Source of the DNA: Marinobacterium sedimentorum
Lineage (GTDB): Bacteria > Pseudomonadota > Gammaproteobacteria > Pseudomonadales > Balneatricaceae
Direction: 5' to 3'
NCBI RefSeq assembly: GCF_024267675.1
Contig: NZ_JALDYX010000002.1
Location: 248,001-312,000 of the forward strand
DNA: 64,000 nt
Position 1 is the stretch's first letter, and every line of letters starts with the position of its first letter. A model generated the notes under the pieces. That model was not told where the DNA came from. It made no database searches and saw only the letters and a program-made list of their open reading frames with translations. Both the position numbers and the translations under genes were made by a program. Positions 52,391-60,197 of the stretch are shown piece by piece.

Positions 52391-52635
52391 CAAGCAGCCT
52401 GTCGGGCTTGGCCGATCGTAGCGAGGGAAAGACCGGTTTGTTCAGCACATCCATGTGCTTCACCCCTTCGGGGCTTGCACGTTCAATCGCTCCCTACGAT
52501 TGAATGAGGCAGTTTTTGAGCTCTTTTGAGGAAAATAGTGGTTCTATTCAACAATGCAGAGAACAAGAAATAACCCCTCTTTGCGAAAGAGAGGGGCTTT
52601 TCTGCAGATCAGTGTTAAGTCCGGCAGGCTGCAAG
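52391..52635. mobile_element. MITE-like element, copy 2 (with CAAG flanks)
   Basis: Direct flanks CAAG at 52391-52394 and 52632-52635 enclose 237 bases with terminal inverted repeats CAGCCTGTCGGGCTT (left) and AAGTCCGGCAGGCTG (right). It shares several blocks with copy 1 but has a different middle, including a hairpin CCCCTCTTT / AAGAGAGGGG followed by CTTTT near 52574-52602 that looks like a working terminator. No open frame of note. The rest of the 52343-52825 gap holds no recognisable gene. Confidence 0.8.
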
Positions 52636-52825
52636 GGGTGACAGTCGCGGATCGGCACGTTAGGATGCCCGTGGAATGCTTGGTGGCGTTGTCTGCGGGT
52701 GGCTCACACAGGTTTTCAACTACTTAAATATTTGCTGTTTCAGTGCCAGGTTCAAAATGTCCCAAGCGGGCGGAAAATCCGATGGTGATCTGAGTCAGTT
52801 GTGACGACAGAACGGAGTAATACCA

Positions 52826-53308
52826 GTGCAGATAGCTGAAAATACCATAGTGCAGATCCACTACACCCTGAAAAATGCCGCCGGCGATGTGGTTGATACC
52901 TCCGCAGGGCAGGAACCGCTGGCCTATTTGCACGGCGGTGGCAATATCGTTGAAGGCCTTGAGTCTGCTCTGGCGGGTAAAATCGTTGGCGACAAGCTGG
53001 ATGTGACCGTAGAGCCCGAGCGTGGCTATGGCGAGCGTCGCGAAGATCTGGTGCAGGATGTTGAGCGCAGCAACTTTGTTGGCGTTGAAGAAATTGAAGT
53101 CGGCATGCAGTTTCTGGCTCAGACCCCCTGGGGCGAACAGCCGGTAACCGTTATTGCGGTAGCCGATGACAGCGTGCAGCTGGACGGCAACCACCCGCTG
53201 GCCGGCGAAACCCTGAATTTCTCGGTTGAAGTCGTTGATGTCCGCCAGGCCAGCGAAGAAGAGCTGCAGCACGGCCACGCCCACGGCGAGGGTGGTCACC
53301 ACCACTAA
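52826..53308 (+). CDS. slyD: FKBP-type peptidyl-prolyl isomerase SlyD
   Basis: 160 residues from GTG 52826, with CGGAG 9 bases upstream. The FKBP domain (IVQIHYTLKNAAGDVVDTS; YLHGGGNIVEGLESAL) surrounds an insert-in-flap domain (residues ~70-125). The tail is histidine-rich (GHAHGEGGHHH), the metal-binding tail of SlyD. It is a folding catalyst and nickel-handling protein in the cytoplasm. A strong terminator follows. Confidence 0.93.
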   Translation: MQIAENTIVQIHYTLKNAAGDVVDTSAGQEPLAYLHGGGNIVEGLESALAGKIVGDKLDVTVEPERGYGERREDLVQDVERSNFVGVEEIEVGMQFLAQTPWGEQPVTVIAVADDSVQLDGNHPLAGETLNFSVEVVDVRQASEEELQHGHAHGEGGHHH

Positions 53309-53348
53309 GCCGCTGCGGCTTGCCGGCGACGGCGATTTACCGCTTCAA

Positions 53349-53375
53349 CAACCGGGCCCCAAGGCCCGGTTGTTT
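53349..53375 (+). terminator. Terminator after slyD
   Basis: CAACCGGGCC, loop CCAA, GGCCCGGTTG, then TTTG. Perfect 10-bp stem. Confidence 0.85.
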
Positions 53376-53380
53376 GCGTA

Positions 53381-54010
53381 TTGGAGCGTCGAAATGTGTC
53401 GGCGCGCTGCTTTCGTCCTGTTACGGATAACACCCCCCAATTCGATGAGCTTTCCCGGCGCTTGCCGCCTGAGCTGCTGGAGTTCGAGATCACCGAAAGC
53501 ACGCTGATGGATAATCTGGACGCGACCATCGATATTCTCAATGCTCTCAAGGTGCTGGGCGTGCGTATCTCCATTGATGACTTTGGTACCGGCTATTCAT
53601 CCCTGGCGCTGCTCAAGCAGCTGCCAGTGGATACGCTTAAGATCGATCGCTGTTTTGTAAAGGATATTGGCGAGGATGAAGAAGACCGCCAGATCATTCA
53701 GGCGGTGATTGCCATGTCGGCTCAGCTTCAGCTTGAAGTGATCGCCGAAGGTGTTGAAACCCAGGCGCAGAGTGATCTGCTCTATGCCTTTGGCTGTCGC
53801 CGGGTGCAGGGGTACTTCTACGGCAAACCGGTGATAGGGGTCATACCCGATACCCCGCGAACGCCACAGCCCGTGGTCGAGGCGGCTCGCCCGCAGGGAG
53901 CACGCCAATTCGCGCCCTGCTGCGTTGCCGCTCTTGGCAAGAGCCCCACTATTACCTGCGAACGGCGCCTTGCCGGACACGAATTGGCGGGCTCTATAAG
54001 CACCCATTAG
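53381..54010 (+). pseudogene. 5'-truncated EAL-domain (c-di-GMP phosphodiesterase) remnant
   Basis: The open frame encodes only the second half of an EAL domain: PPELLEFEITESTLMDN, DDFGTGYSSLALLKQLPVDTLKIDRCFVKDI, then VIAEGVETQAQSDLL and VQGYFYGKPV. The first ~100 residues of the domain, including the EAL motif itself and the first metal ligands, are absent, and no start codon with a ribosome binding site is seen. The residues after ~155 are unrelated to the family. It begins just after the slyD terminator. It is most likely the decayed end of a former signalling gene. Confidence 0.8.
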
Positions 54011-54196
54011 GGCGAAGCAGCACACTAGCGGCTGCGATAAAGCTTCTATACTGCAGGTGCAACGGTTGGGGCCCTCTGTTCGCCGTTACTTCAAAGGCGG
54101 GCTTTAAAGGCGGGCTGCAGTCAGGTGACTGCACTGAACCTGTGAGAGCCCCGTGCCTCTAAGCTGTTGCCAGAGTGCAATCTGTGGAGGGCGCAC

Positions 54197-54490
54197 ATGC
54201 AAATTTCCGAGTTCAAGGCACTAGTTTCAAGTCACAAGCTGAAAACGGTCAATTTTATCGAATCCGGCTGTGGCCCCATGGTGGTTGAAGTGGAGTACGA
54301 GGGGGGCAAGGATTTAATCAAGAACAGCGATGGCGCCGTTTTCACCTGTGCCAACGTGACCCAGGCCTACGATGTGTGTCATCGCGCAGGGGTGCATGAA
54401 GCCAATCTGGTGCAAGTCACGCCCCATGACGAAACCTGCGCCGGTGTTGTGATGGACTATCATCGCGATTCGATACCGCTGAAATTCTGA
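54197..54490 (+). CDS. Small conserved protein (DUF6482-like)
   Basis: 97 residues from ATG 54197, preceded by TGGAGGG. The central part (FTCANVTQAYDVCHRAGVHEANLVQVTPHDETCAG) resembles small uncharacterised gammaproteobacterial proteins annotated as DUF6482, but this is from memory and moderate in confidence. No signal or membrane segment. It stands alone with its own terminator. Confidence 0.6.
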   Translation: MQISEFKALVSSHKLKTVNFIESGCGPMVVEVEYEGGKDLIKNSDGAVFTCANVTQAYDVCHRAGVHEANLVQVTPHDETCAGVVMDYHRDSIPLKF

Positions 54491-54515
54491 AACTGCGCAG
54501 GAGGCGCGGACCTGA

Positions 54516-54549
54516 CACCTGCCGGTTGACCCAACGGCAGGTGTTTTTC
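54516..54549 (+). terminator. Terminator after the DUF6482-like gene
   Basis: CACCTGCCG, loop of ten bases, CGGCAGGTG, then TTTTTCT. Confidence 0.9.
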
Positions 54550-54678
54550 TGTTCGACACCCGTTATCACGCAGGCTCCTGTTTTAATGCGATGATGACAC
54601 GTCTGGCAGGGAAGAGCGATCAGCCAGTTCATAGCATTCAGGGGTCCGTACACGGAGTCCGTTATCGAGGTAGGGCCA

Positions 54679-55638
54679 ATGCAGGTATCGACTGCAATCA
54701 ACAAACAGAGTGTCGCCCTGCGGGACAAGGTCGAACGCGCAATCAGCAGCGTCGGCACTCTGGTGCTCGGTAAGCCAAGCCAGATCCGCATGGCGCTGAC
54801 CTGTCTGTTCTCCCAGGGCCATCTGCTGATTGAAGACCTGCCCGGCATGGGGAAAACGACCCTGGCCCACGGTCTCGCTCAGGTACTGGGGTTGAGTTTT
54901 CAGCGCGTTCAGTTCACCAGCGACATGCTGCCGGCGGATATCGTCGGTGTGTCGATTTTTGATCAGAGTACCTCGGCGTTCCGTTTTCACCCCGGGCCTG
55001 TATTTACCCAGATGCTGCTGGCCGATGAAATCAACCGCACCACGCCCAAGACCCAGAGTGCGCTGCTCGAGGCCATGGAGGAACGCCAGGTCACGCTGGA
55101 TGGTCAGAGTCACCCGCTGCCAGAACCCTTCTTTGTGATTGCGACTCAGAATCCGAACACCCAGTTTGGCACCTTCCCGCTGCCAGAATCCCAGCTCGAT
55201 CGCTTTTTGATGAGAATTGAACTGGGCTATCCGGACCCGGAAGCCGAGCGCAAGCTGCTCGCCGAAGGTCATAGCCGGCACAGACGTGCGCCCCTGGCGG
55301 TCTGTATCGATCAGGATGATCTGGAGGCCATACGCACCGAGTGTCAGGCGGTGCGTGTGTCCAGCAGCCTGATCGACTATCTGCAGCGGCTGGTGCAGTA
55401 CACCCGCGAATCCCCCCAGTTTGCCTATGGTGTGTCGCCGCGGGGCAGTCTGGCGCTGCTGCAGTGCGCGCGCACCTGGGCCTATATGCACGGACGCGAT
55501 TATGTCGTGCCAGAGGATCTGCAAAGCCTGCTGGAGCCTGTAGTGGGGCATCGTCTGCGCGTGGCTGAACAGGTGGGCGGTCACGGCAGTGAGGCGCTGA
55601 TCCGGCAGATGCTGGAGCAGGTCGATGTGGTTGGCTAG
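54679..55638 (+). CDS. MoxR-family AAA+ ATPase
   Basis: 319 residues. Walker A is LPGMGKTT (near 54), with Walker B MLLADEINRTTPKTQSALLEAMEERQV (near 113-139), sensor 1 ATQNPNTQFGTFPLPESQLDRF (near 154) and a C-terminal lid domain. MoxR proteins act as chaperone-like ATPases that mature or activate neighbouring DUF58/VWA partners. First gene of the three-gene set MoxR - DUF58 - transglutaminase. GAGGTAGGG precedes the ATG. Confidence 0.92.
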   Translation: MQVSTAINKQSVALRDKVERAISSVGTLVLGKPSQIRMALTCLFSQGHLLIEDLPGMGKTTLAHGLAQVLGLSFQRVQFTSDMLPADIVGVSIFDQSTSAFRFHPGPVFTQMLLADEINRTTPKTQSALLEAMEERQVTLDGQSHPLPEPFFVIATQNPNTQFGTFPLPESQLDRFLMRIELGYPDPEAERKLLAEGHSRHRRAPLAVCIDQDDLEAIRTECQAVRVSSSLIDYLQRLVQYTRESPQFAYGVSPRGSLALLQCARTWAYMHGRDYVVPEDLQSLLEPVVGHRLRVAEQVGGHGSEALIRQMLEQVDVVG

Positions 55639-55677
55639 GCATGCAGCCATGGGCGTTGCCAATGCTGCAGGTTGCCC

Positions 55678-56646
55678 ATGACGGAGCGCTGGAGTCGCAG
55701 GCTTGGCGCACGGGCGCGACGCTGGGCGCTGGGGCGTCATGCGCCTGCCAGGAGCCTGACGCTGACGCAAAAGCGCATCTTTATTTTCCCGACCCGGGCC
55801 GGTCTGTGGTTTCTGTTTGCCGCCCTGGTGATCCTGCTGCTGGGTATCAACTACGAAAACAACCTGGTGTATGCAGTCAGTTTTGTGCTGCTGTCGCTCT
55901 TTGTCGTGTCCATTTTGCACACCTACAGCAACCTTGCGGGCCTGACGATTACCGCACTTGCAGCCAAGCCCTGCCTGGTGGGGGAGAGTGCCGAGTTTGA
56001 ACTGCTGCTGCGGGCCGGACGTCGACGCAACTATGAAGCGTTGCAGCTTTGCTGGGTGGATCAGGCACCGGTGAGTTGTGATTTGATCGACGACAGTGAA
56101 AGGCGTGTGCGGCTCTATGCCCAGGCCGTTGAACGTGGCTGGTGGCGCCCGGGGGCCCTGCTGATTGAAACCTTCTATCCGCTGGGCCTGCTGCGCGCCT
56201 GGACCTGGCTAGAAACCGACCTGCAGGCCCTGGCCTACCCGCGCCCGCTCGAAGGCGGGCTCCTGCCACCGGGGCAGGGTAACGGCGAGCGCGGTTCTGC
56301 AGTCAGCGGGCGCGGCAGCGAGGATTTTGCCGGCCTTGAAACCTACCAGCAGGGCATGTCACCGCGCCATATTGCCTGGAAGCAACTGGCGGCCGGGCAG
56401 GGGCTGCATGCCAAGCAGTTCGTGGATCACGCCGATGATCAACTCTGGCTTGACTGGTCATTCTGGCCAGAGCTGGATACCGAACAGCGCCTGTCACGGC
56501 TGTGCTACTGGACGCTGAAGCTGGCGCGTCAGCGGGTTCAGTACGGTCTGCGTCTGCCCGGGGTCGAAATTCCGCCCGGGCGCGGCGGCCGGCACCGGCA
56601 TCAGGTGTTGCGGGCGCTGGCGCTGCATGGGCGGGCGTCGCGATGA
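55678..56646 (+). CDS. DUF58-domain membrane protein
   Basis: About 322 residues from ATG 55678. Two hydrophobic helices (about 40-80; TRAGLWFLFAALVILLLGI and YAVSFVLLSLFVVSIL) are followed by the DUF58 domain with the conserved GRGSEDFAGLETYQQGMSPRHIAWKQLAA segment (near 210-238). Its partners are MoxR and the transglutaminase. Overlaps the next gene by 4 bases (ATGA). Probable role in cell-envelope protein assembly; not established. Confidence 0.88.
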   Translation: MTERWSRRLGARARRWALGRHAPARSLTLTQKRIFIFPTRAGLWFLFAALVILLLGINYENNLVYAVSFVLLSLFVVSILHTYSNLAGLTITALAAKPCLVGESAEFELLLRAGRRRNYEALQLCWVDQAPVSCDLIDDSERRVRLYAQAVERGWWRPGALLIETFYPLGLLRAWTWLETDLQALAYPRPLEGGLLPPGQGNGERGSAVSGRGSEDFAGLETYQQGMSPRHIAWKQLAAGQGLHAKQFVDHADDQLWLDWSFWPELDTEQRLSRLCYWTLKLARQRVQYGLRLPGVEIPPGRGGRHRHQVLRALALHGRASR

Positions 56647-58613
56647 AGGCGGTGTACCAACTCACCCGTCCGGCCCTGCTGTGGCAGTTGCTGATGGTGG
56701 TCGCCGTGCTGTTGCCCCACAGTCTGCGCCTGCCATGGTGGTTGCCGCTGATGACCTTCGGTGCCCTGGGATGGCGCCTGTGGGTGCATCTGGGGCGCAC
56801 ATCCTTTCCCCACTGGAGCGTCAAGTTCATGATGGCGGTGACCGCCGGCATAGGTGTGATCATGTCTATTGGCCGAGGCAACGGACCTGAACTCGCCGTG
56901 GCGCTGCTGTTTGCCGGTTTCTCCCTCAAGCTGCTCGAAATTTACAAGCGCCGCGATGCACTGGTATTGATTTATGTGGCCTATTTCCTCGCCGCCACCG
57001 AGCTGCTTTTCGGCCAGAGTCTGTTGCATGCACTCTACATCGCCCTGGTGCTGGTGCTGATAACGGCGGCTCTCAATTCCGTGTACCAGAGTGAGCGTCA
57101 TCCCGACTTCTGGCGGCCCCTGCGTGCATCGGTGCGGCTGCTGCTGCCGGCATTGCCGCTTATGGTGGTGCTCTTTGTGCTGGTGCCGCGCATAGGCCCG
57201 ATCTGGTATGCGCCCCTGGCACAGGAAGAGGCTCGTACCGGGCTGTCGGATACGCTGTCGCCGGGGGACGTGAGCCGGTTGACCGGCTCAAGCGACGTTG
57301 CGTTTCGGGTGCAGTTTGACAATGGCAGGCCGCCACCGGCGTCCAGCCGGTACTGGCGTGGTTTGACCTATGATCGTTTCGATGGACGGCGCTGGGAGGC
57401 CGAAGCGGACCGCAGCCCGTTCGAGTCGCCACGCTCTGATTCAGGCACTTTGCTGCGGTATAACATGACTCAGGAGCCCAGTGGTCAGCCCTGGGTCTAT
57501 GCGCTGGATTATCCGGTAGCGGCACCCTGGCCACTGCGCATGCAGGCCAATCAGACGCTAAGGGCGCCGGCCAAAATCCGCCAGCGGATGGATTTCGCCC
57601 TGGCATCACGCCTCTCCAGTGACAGTTTTCAAGCATTGACGGCGACGCAGCGTGCACGCTATCTGGCGCTGCCTGAAGGGGGCAACGAGCGCACCCGGGC
57701 ACTGGCGTTATCCTGGCGGGCGCAGGATGACTCAACCGAAGCTCTTGTGGCTCGGGCGCTGGCGCTCTATGCGCGGGCGTTTCGCTACACCCTGACGCCG
57801 CAGCGTCTGGGAGATGACAGCATTGATGATTTTCTGTTTGATACCCAGGAAGGCTTTTGTGGCCATTTTGCCAGCAGCCTGACCTTTTTGCTGCGCGCCG
57901 CGGGCGTACCGACCCGTATCGTCGGGGGCTACCTGGGGGGCGAGTGGAACCCCTATGAATCCTACCTGGTGGTACGCCAGTTTGAAGCCCATGCCTGGAC
58001 TGAGGTCTGGCACCAGGGGCGTGGCTGGGTGCGGGTCGACCCAACGGCCGCCGTGGCGCCTGAACGTATCGAGCAGAGTGCCGAGCAGCTGCTGTCCAGC
58101 CAGCCGGAGTTTCTGTCCGATACGCTGCTTTCGCCGGTGCGTTTTGGGCACATCGGCTGGATCAATACGCTGCGCATGCGGGCCGACGCGCTGAACTTTG
58201 TCTGGCATCGCTGGGTGCTCAGTTATCAGCTGCGCCAGAATGACCTGCTGCAAAAACTGCTGGGTGAGGTCACCCTGTGGAAGCTGGCGCTGGGGCTGCT
58301 GATCCCCTTCAGTCTGGTGCTGGGCTGGGTCGCGCTCGGTCTGTTGCGCCAGCGCAGACCCAAAACCAAAGATCCGGTGGATGCGGCCTTGCTGCGCCTG
58401 ATCGCCCGTTTCGAGAGTCGTGGGCTTGGGCGCAAACCCGGCGAGCCTGTGGGTCGCTATGCCCAGCGTATTGCTCTGGAGCGGCCTGATCTGGCGCCTA
58501 TCATAGGTACTGTGGCGCGCCTGTATGAGCAGTTGCGTTACGCCGAAGGGGGCGAGCCCCAGTTACACAGAGCCTATCTTGCGGCCGTGCGTGCCTGTGT
58601 GCGTCAGCTATGA
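56643..58613 (+). CDS. tgpA: Transglutaminase-like membrane protein (TgpA/DUF3488 family)
   Basis: 656 residues from ATG 56643, which overlaps the DUF58 stop; longer frames to 56502 lie inside DUF58. The N-terminal ~200 residues hold about six helices of the DUF3488 type. The periplasmic transglutaminase core includes DSIDDFLFDTQEGFCGHFASSL (catalytic Cys near residue 406), GGYLGGEWN and EAHAWTEVW (catalytic His near 448) with the following Asp in VDPTAA. One more helix (about 545-570; LALGLLIPFSLVLGWVALGLL) and a DUF4129-like tail follow. TgpA is an essential envelope enzyme in P. aeruginosa. Confidence 0.88.
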   Translation: MKAVYQLTRPALLWQLLMVVAVLLPHSLRLPWWLPLMTFGALGWRLWVHLGRTSFPHWSVKFMMAVTAGIGVIMSIGRGNGPELAVALLFAGFSLKLLEIYKRRDALVLIYVAYFLAATELLFGQSLLHALYIALVLVLITAALNSVYQSERHPDFWRPLRASVRLLLPALPLMVVLFVLVPRIGPIWYAPLAQEEARTGLSDTLSPGDVSRLTGSSDVAFRVQFDNGRPPPASSRYWRGLTYDRFDGRRWEAEADRSPFESPRSDSGTLLRYNMTQEPSGQPWVYALDYPVAAPWPLRMQANQTLRAPAKIRQRMDFALASRLSSDSFQALTATQRARYLALPEGGNERTRALALSWRAQDDSTEALVARALALYARAFRYTLTPQRLGDDSIDDFLFDTQEGFCGHFASSLTFLLRAAGVPTRIVGGYLGGEWNPYESYLVVRQFEAHAWTEVWHQGRGWVRVDPTAAVAPERIEQSAEQLLSSQPEFLSDTLLSPVRFGHIGWINTLRMRADALNFVWHRWVLSYQLRQNDLLQKLLGEVTLWKLALGLLIPFSLVLGWVALGLLRQRRPKTKDPVDAALLRLIARFESRGLGRKPGEPVGRYAQRIALERPDLAPIIGTVARLYEQLRYAEGGEPQLHRAYLAAVRACVRQL

Positions 58614-58621
58614 AGCTGTCT

Positions 58622-59212
58622 CTACGCCAACGCTTGCTGTACCCGCCGGCGCAGTTCCGGCACCCGTTCGGCATCAAACCAGGGGTTGTTCTTGAACCAG
58701 CGCTGGTTGCGCGGCGAGGGGTGGGGCAGAGGCAGGCAGTCCGCTGGCAGTTCACGCCAGCGCAATACGGTTTCGGTGAGCGAGGCGTACTTGCCCGCAA
58801 CGTAGCGGCGCTGGGCATAGTGCCCGATCAGCAGCGTCAGGCGAATCTGTGGCATGGATTCCAGCAGGCGCGGATGCCACAGAGGTGCACATTCTTTGCG
58901 CGGTGGCTTGTCGCCGCTGCGGGAGGAGCCCGGAAAGCAAAACCCCATGGGCATGATGGCCAGGGACCCGGCATCGTAAAATTGATCCCGCGTGAGTCCG
59001 AGCCAAGCGCGCAGTCGGTCGCCGCTGGCATCATCGAAGGGGCGCCCCTGGGCTGTGGTTCGGGCACCGGGCGCCTGGCCGATGATCAGAATCCGGGCGT
59101 TGCGTGCCGCCTGCACAATTGGGCGCGCGGATTCCGGCAGGCCCGTGCAGTGTCGGCACTGGCGGATTTCCTCCACCAGGGCGGCACAATCTAGTGCGGG
59201 TATCGGTTTCAC
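58622..59212 (-). CDS. Uracil-DNA glycosylase-family protein
   Basis: 196 residues. The superfamily motifs are IIGQAPGARTTAQGRPFDD (near 44-62, motif 1 with the GQAPG water-activating loop) and LPLPHPSPRNQRWFKNNPWF (near 159-178, motif 2 HPSPRN). CRHC near residue 19 may form part of a metal or cluster site, but a full four-cysteine set for a type 4/5 glycosylase is not evident. It probably removes uracil or damaged bases, or belongs to the related uncharacterised YqiG-like group. Convergent with the TgpA gene by 8 bases. Confidence 0.8.
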   Translation of the reverse strand: MKPIPALDCAALVEEIRQCRHCTGLPESARPIVQAARNARILIIGQAPGARTTAQGRPFDDASGDRLRAWLGLTRDQFYDAGSLAIMPMGFCFPGSSRSGDKPPRKECAPLWHPRLLESMPQIRLTLLIGHYAQRRYVAGKYASLTETVLRWRELPADCLPLPHPSPRNQRWFKNNPWFDAERVPELRRRVQQALA

Positions 59213-59300
59213 AATCCATTCTTCCGTATAATGGCCGCCGGCCCGTGCCGGTTGAGCTGGGCGGCCGTCACATTAGATTACAGAGTATCTGCACAGTCCC

Positions 59301-60014
59301 ATGTCCGACAGTCGCAATCCGGCATTGATGCCGTTTGACTATAAGGTGGTGCGCAGCAAGCGCAAGAGCGCCGCCATACAGATTAACGCCGATGCGGTGC
59401 TGGTGCGTGTGCCCGAGTGGGTCAGTCCCCAGTGGGTTGACGACTTTGTGCACAGCCGCCGGCAGTGGGTGCTCAGTCACCTGGATCGTCAGCAGGTGCA
59501 GCAGGAGGCCCACGGCATCGAGATAGTCGAGGGCGGTCTTATTCCCTGGCGGGGCCGGGATTACCGCTTGCGCTGGCAGCCGGGGGTGGCTTCTGCGGTG
59601 GTGATCGAGGGGGACGAGTTGCGGGTTACCCTGTCGCGCCGCATTCGCAGGCCCGCGGCAGAGGCGGTGAGCATGCTGCTGCAGCAGTGGTTTATGCAGC
59701 AGGCCGAGCAGCTGCTTGAGCCCCGTCTGCTGGAGCTTGGCCGACAGGCGGGGCTCAATCCTGTGGGGGTGTCGATTCGCGGATTTCGCCGTCGCTGGGG
59801 CAGTTGTGACAGCAGCGGCCGGATATCCCTGAACTGGAGGCTGATCATGGCCCGCCCCGAGGCTGCGGATTATGTGCTGGTCCATGAGCTGTGCCACCTG
59901 CGCCATTTCGATCACTCGCCGCGCTTCTGGCGCCTGGTGGAACACCATTGCCCGGATTACAGGGCACTGCAGGCGTATTTTCGCCAGCGTGGTTGCTGGC
60001 TGCAGTGGGGCTAA
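59301..60014 (+). CDS. YgjP/WLM-like (DUF45, M48-type) metallopeptidase
   Basis: 237 residues. The zinc-binding motif VHELCHLRHFDHSPRFW (near 194-210) with HELCH and a downstream His, preceded by RRWGSCDSSGRISLNWRLIMARPEAADYVL, is the signature of the YgjP-like family. The N-terminal ~90 residues (YKVVRSKRKSAAIQINADAVLVRVP) form the beta-rich part typical of the group. Predicted cytoplasmic; substrate unknown. Such genes often accompany restriction or repair loci, and here the neighbour is a glycosylase-like gene, divergently transcribed. Confidence 0.87.
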   Translation: MSDSRNPALMPFDYKVVRSKRKSAAIQINADAVLVRVPEWVSPQWVDDFVHSRRQWVLSHLDRQQVQQEAHGIEIVEGGLIPWRGRDYRLRWQPGVASAVVIEGDELRVTLSRRIRRPAAEAVSMLLQQWFMQQAEQLLEPRLLELGRQAGLNPVGVSIRGFRRRWGSCDSSGRISLNWRLIMARPEAADYVLVHELCHLRHFDHSPRFWRLVEHHCPDYRALQAYFRQRGCWLQWG

Positions 60015-60197
60015 TGTGTGGGAGCCTGGTAAAGCATTACCAGTATGAAGTCGCGGACTTTTGCTGTGATCAGTATTCGCGGCCAGATCCTGCAGCCAAG
60101 CTGCCACGTCTCCACGCTCACCGGTAAATGAAGATTAGGGTATCTGTGTGCAGGGTATGTCGTCGATTGGGTGGCAGATCGTTGTTAAAATCTGGGT

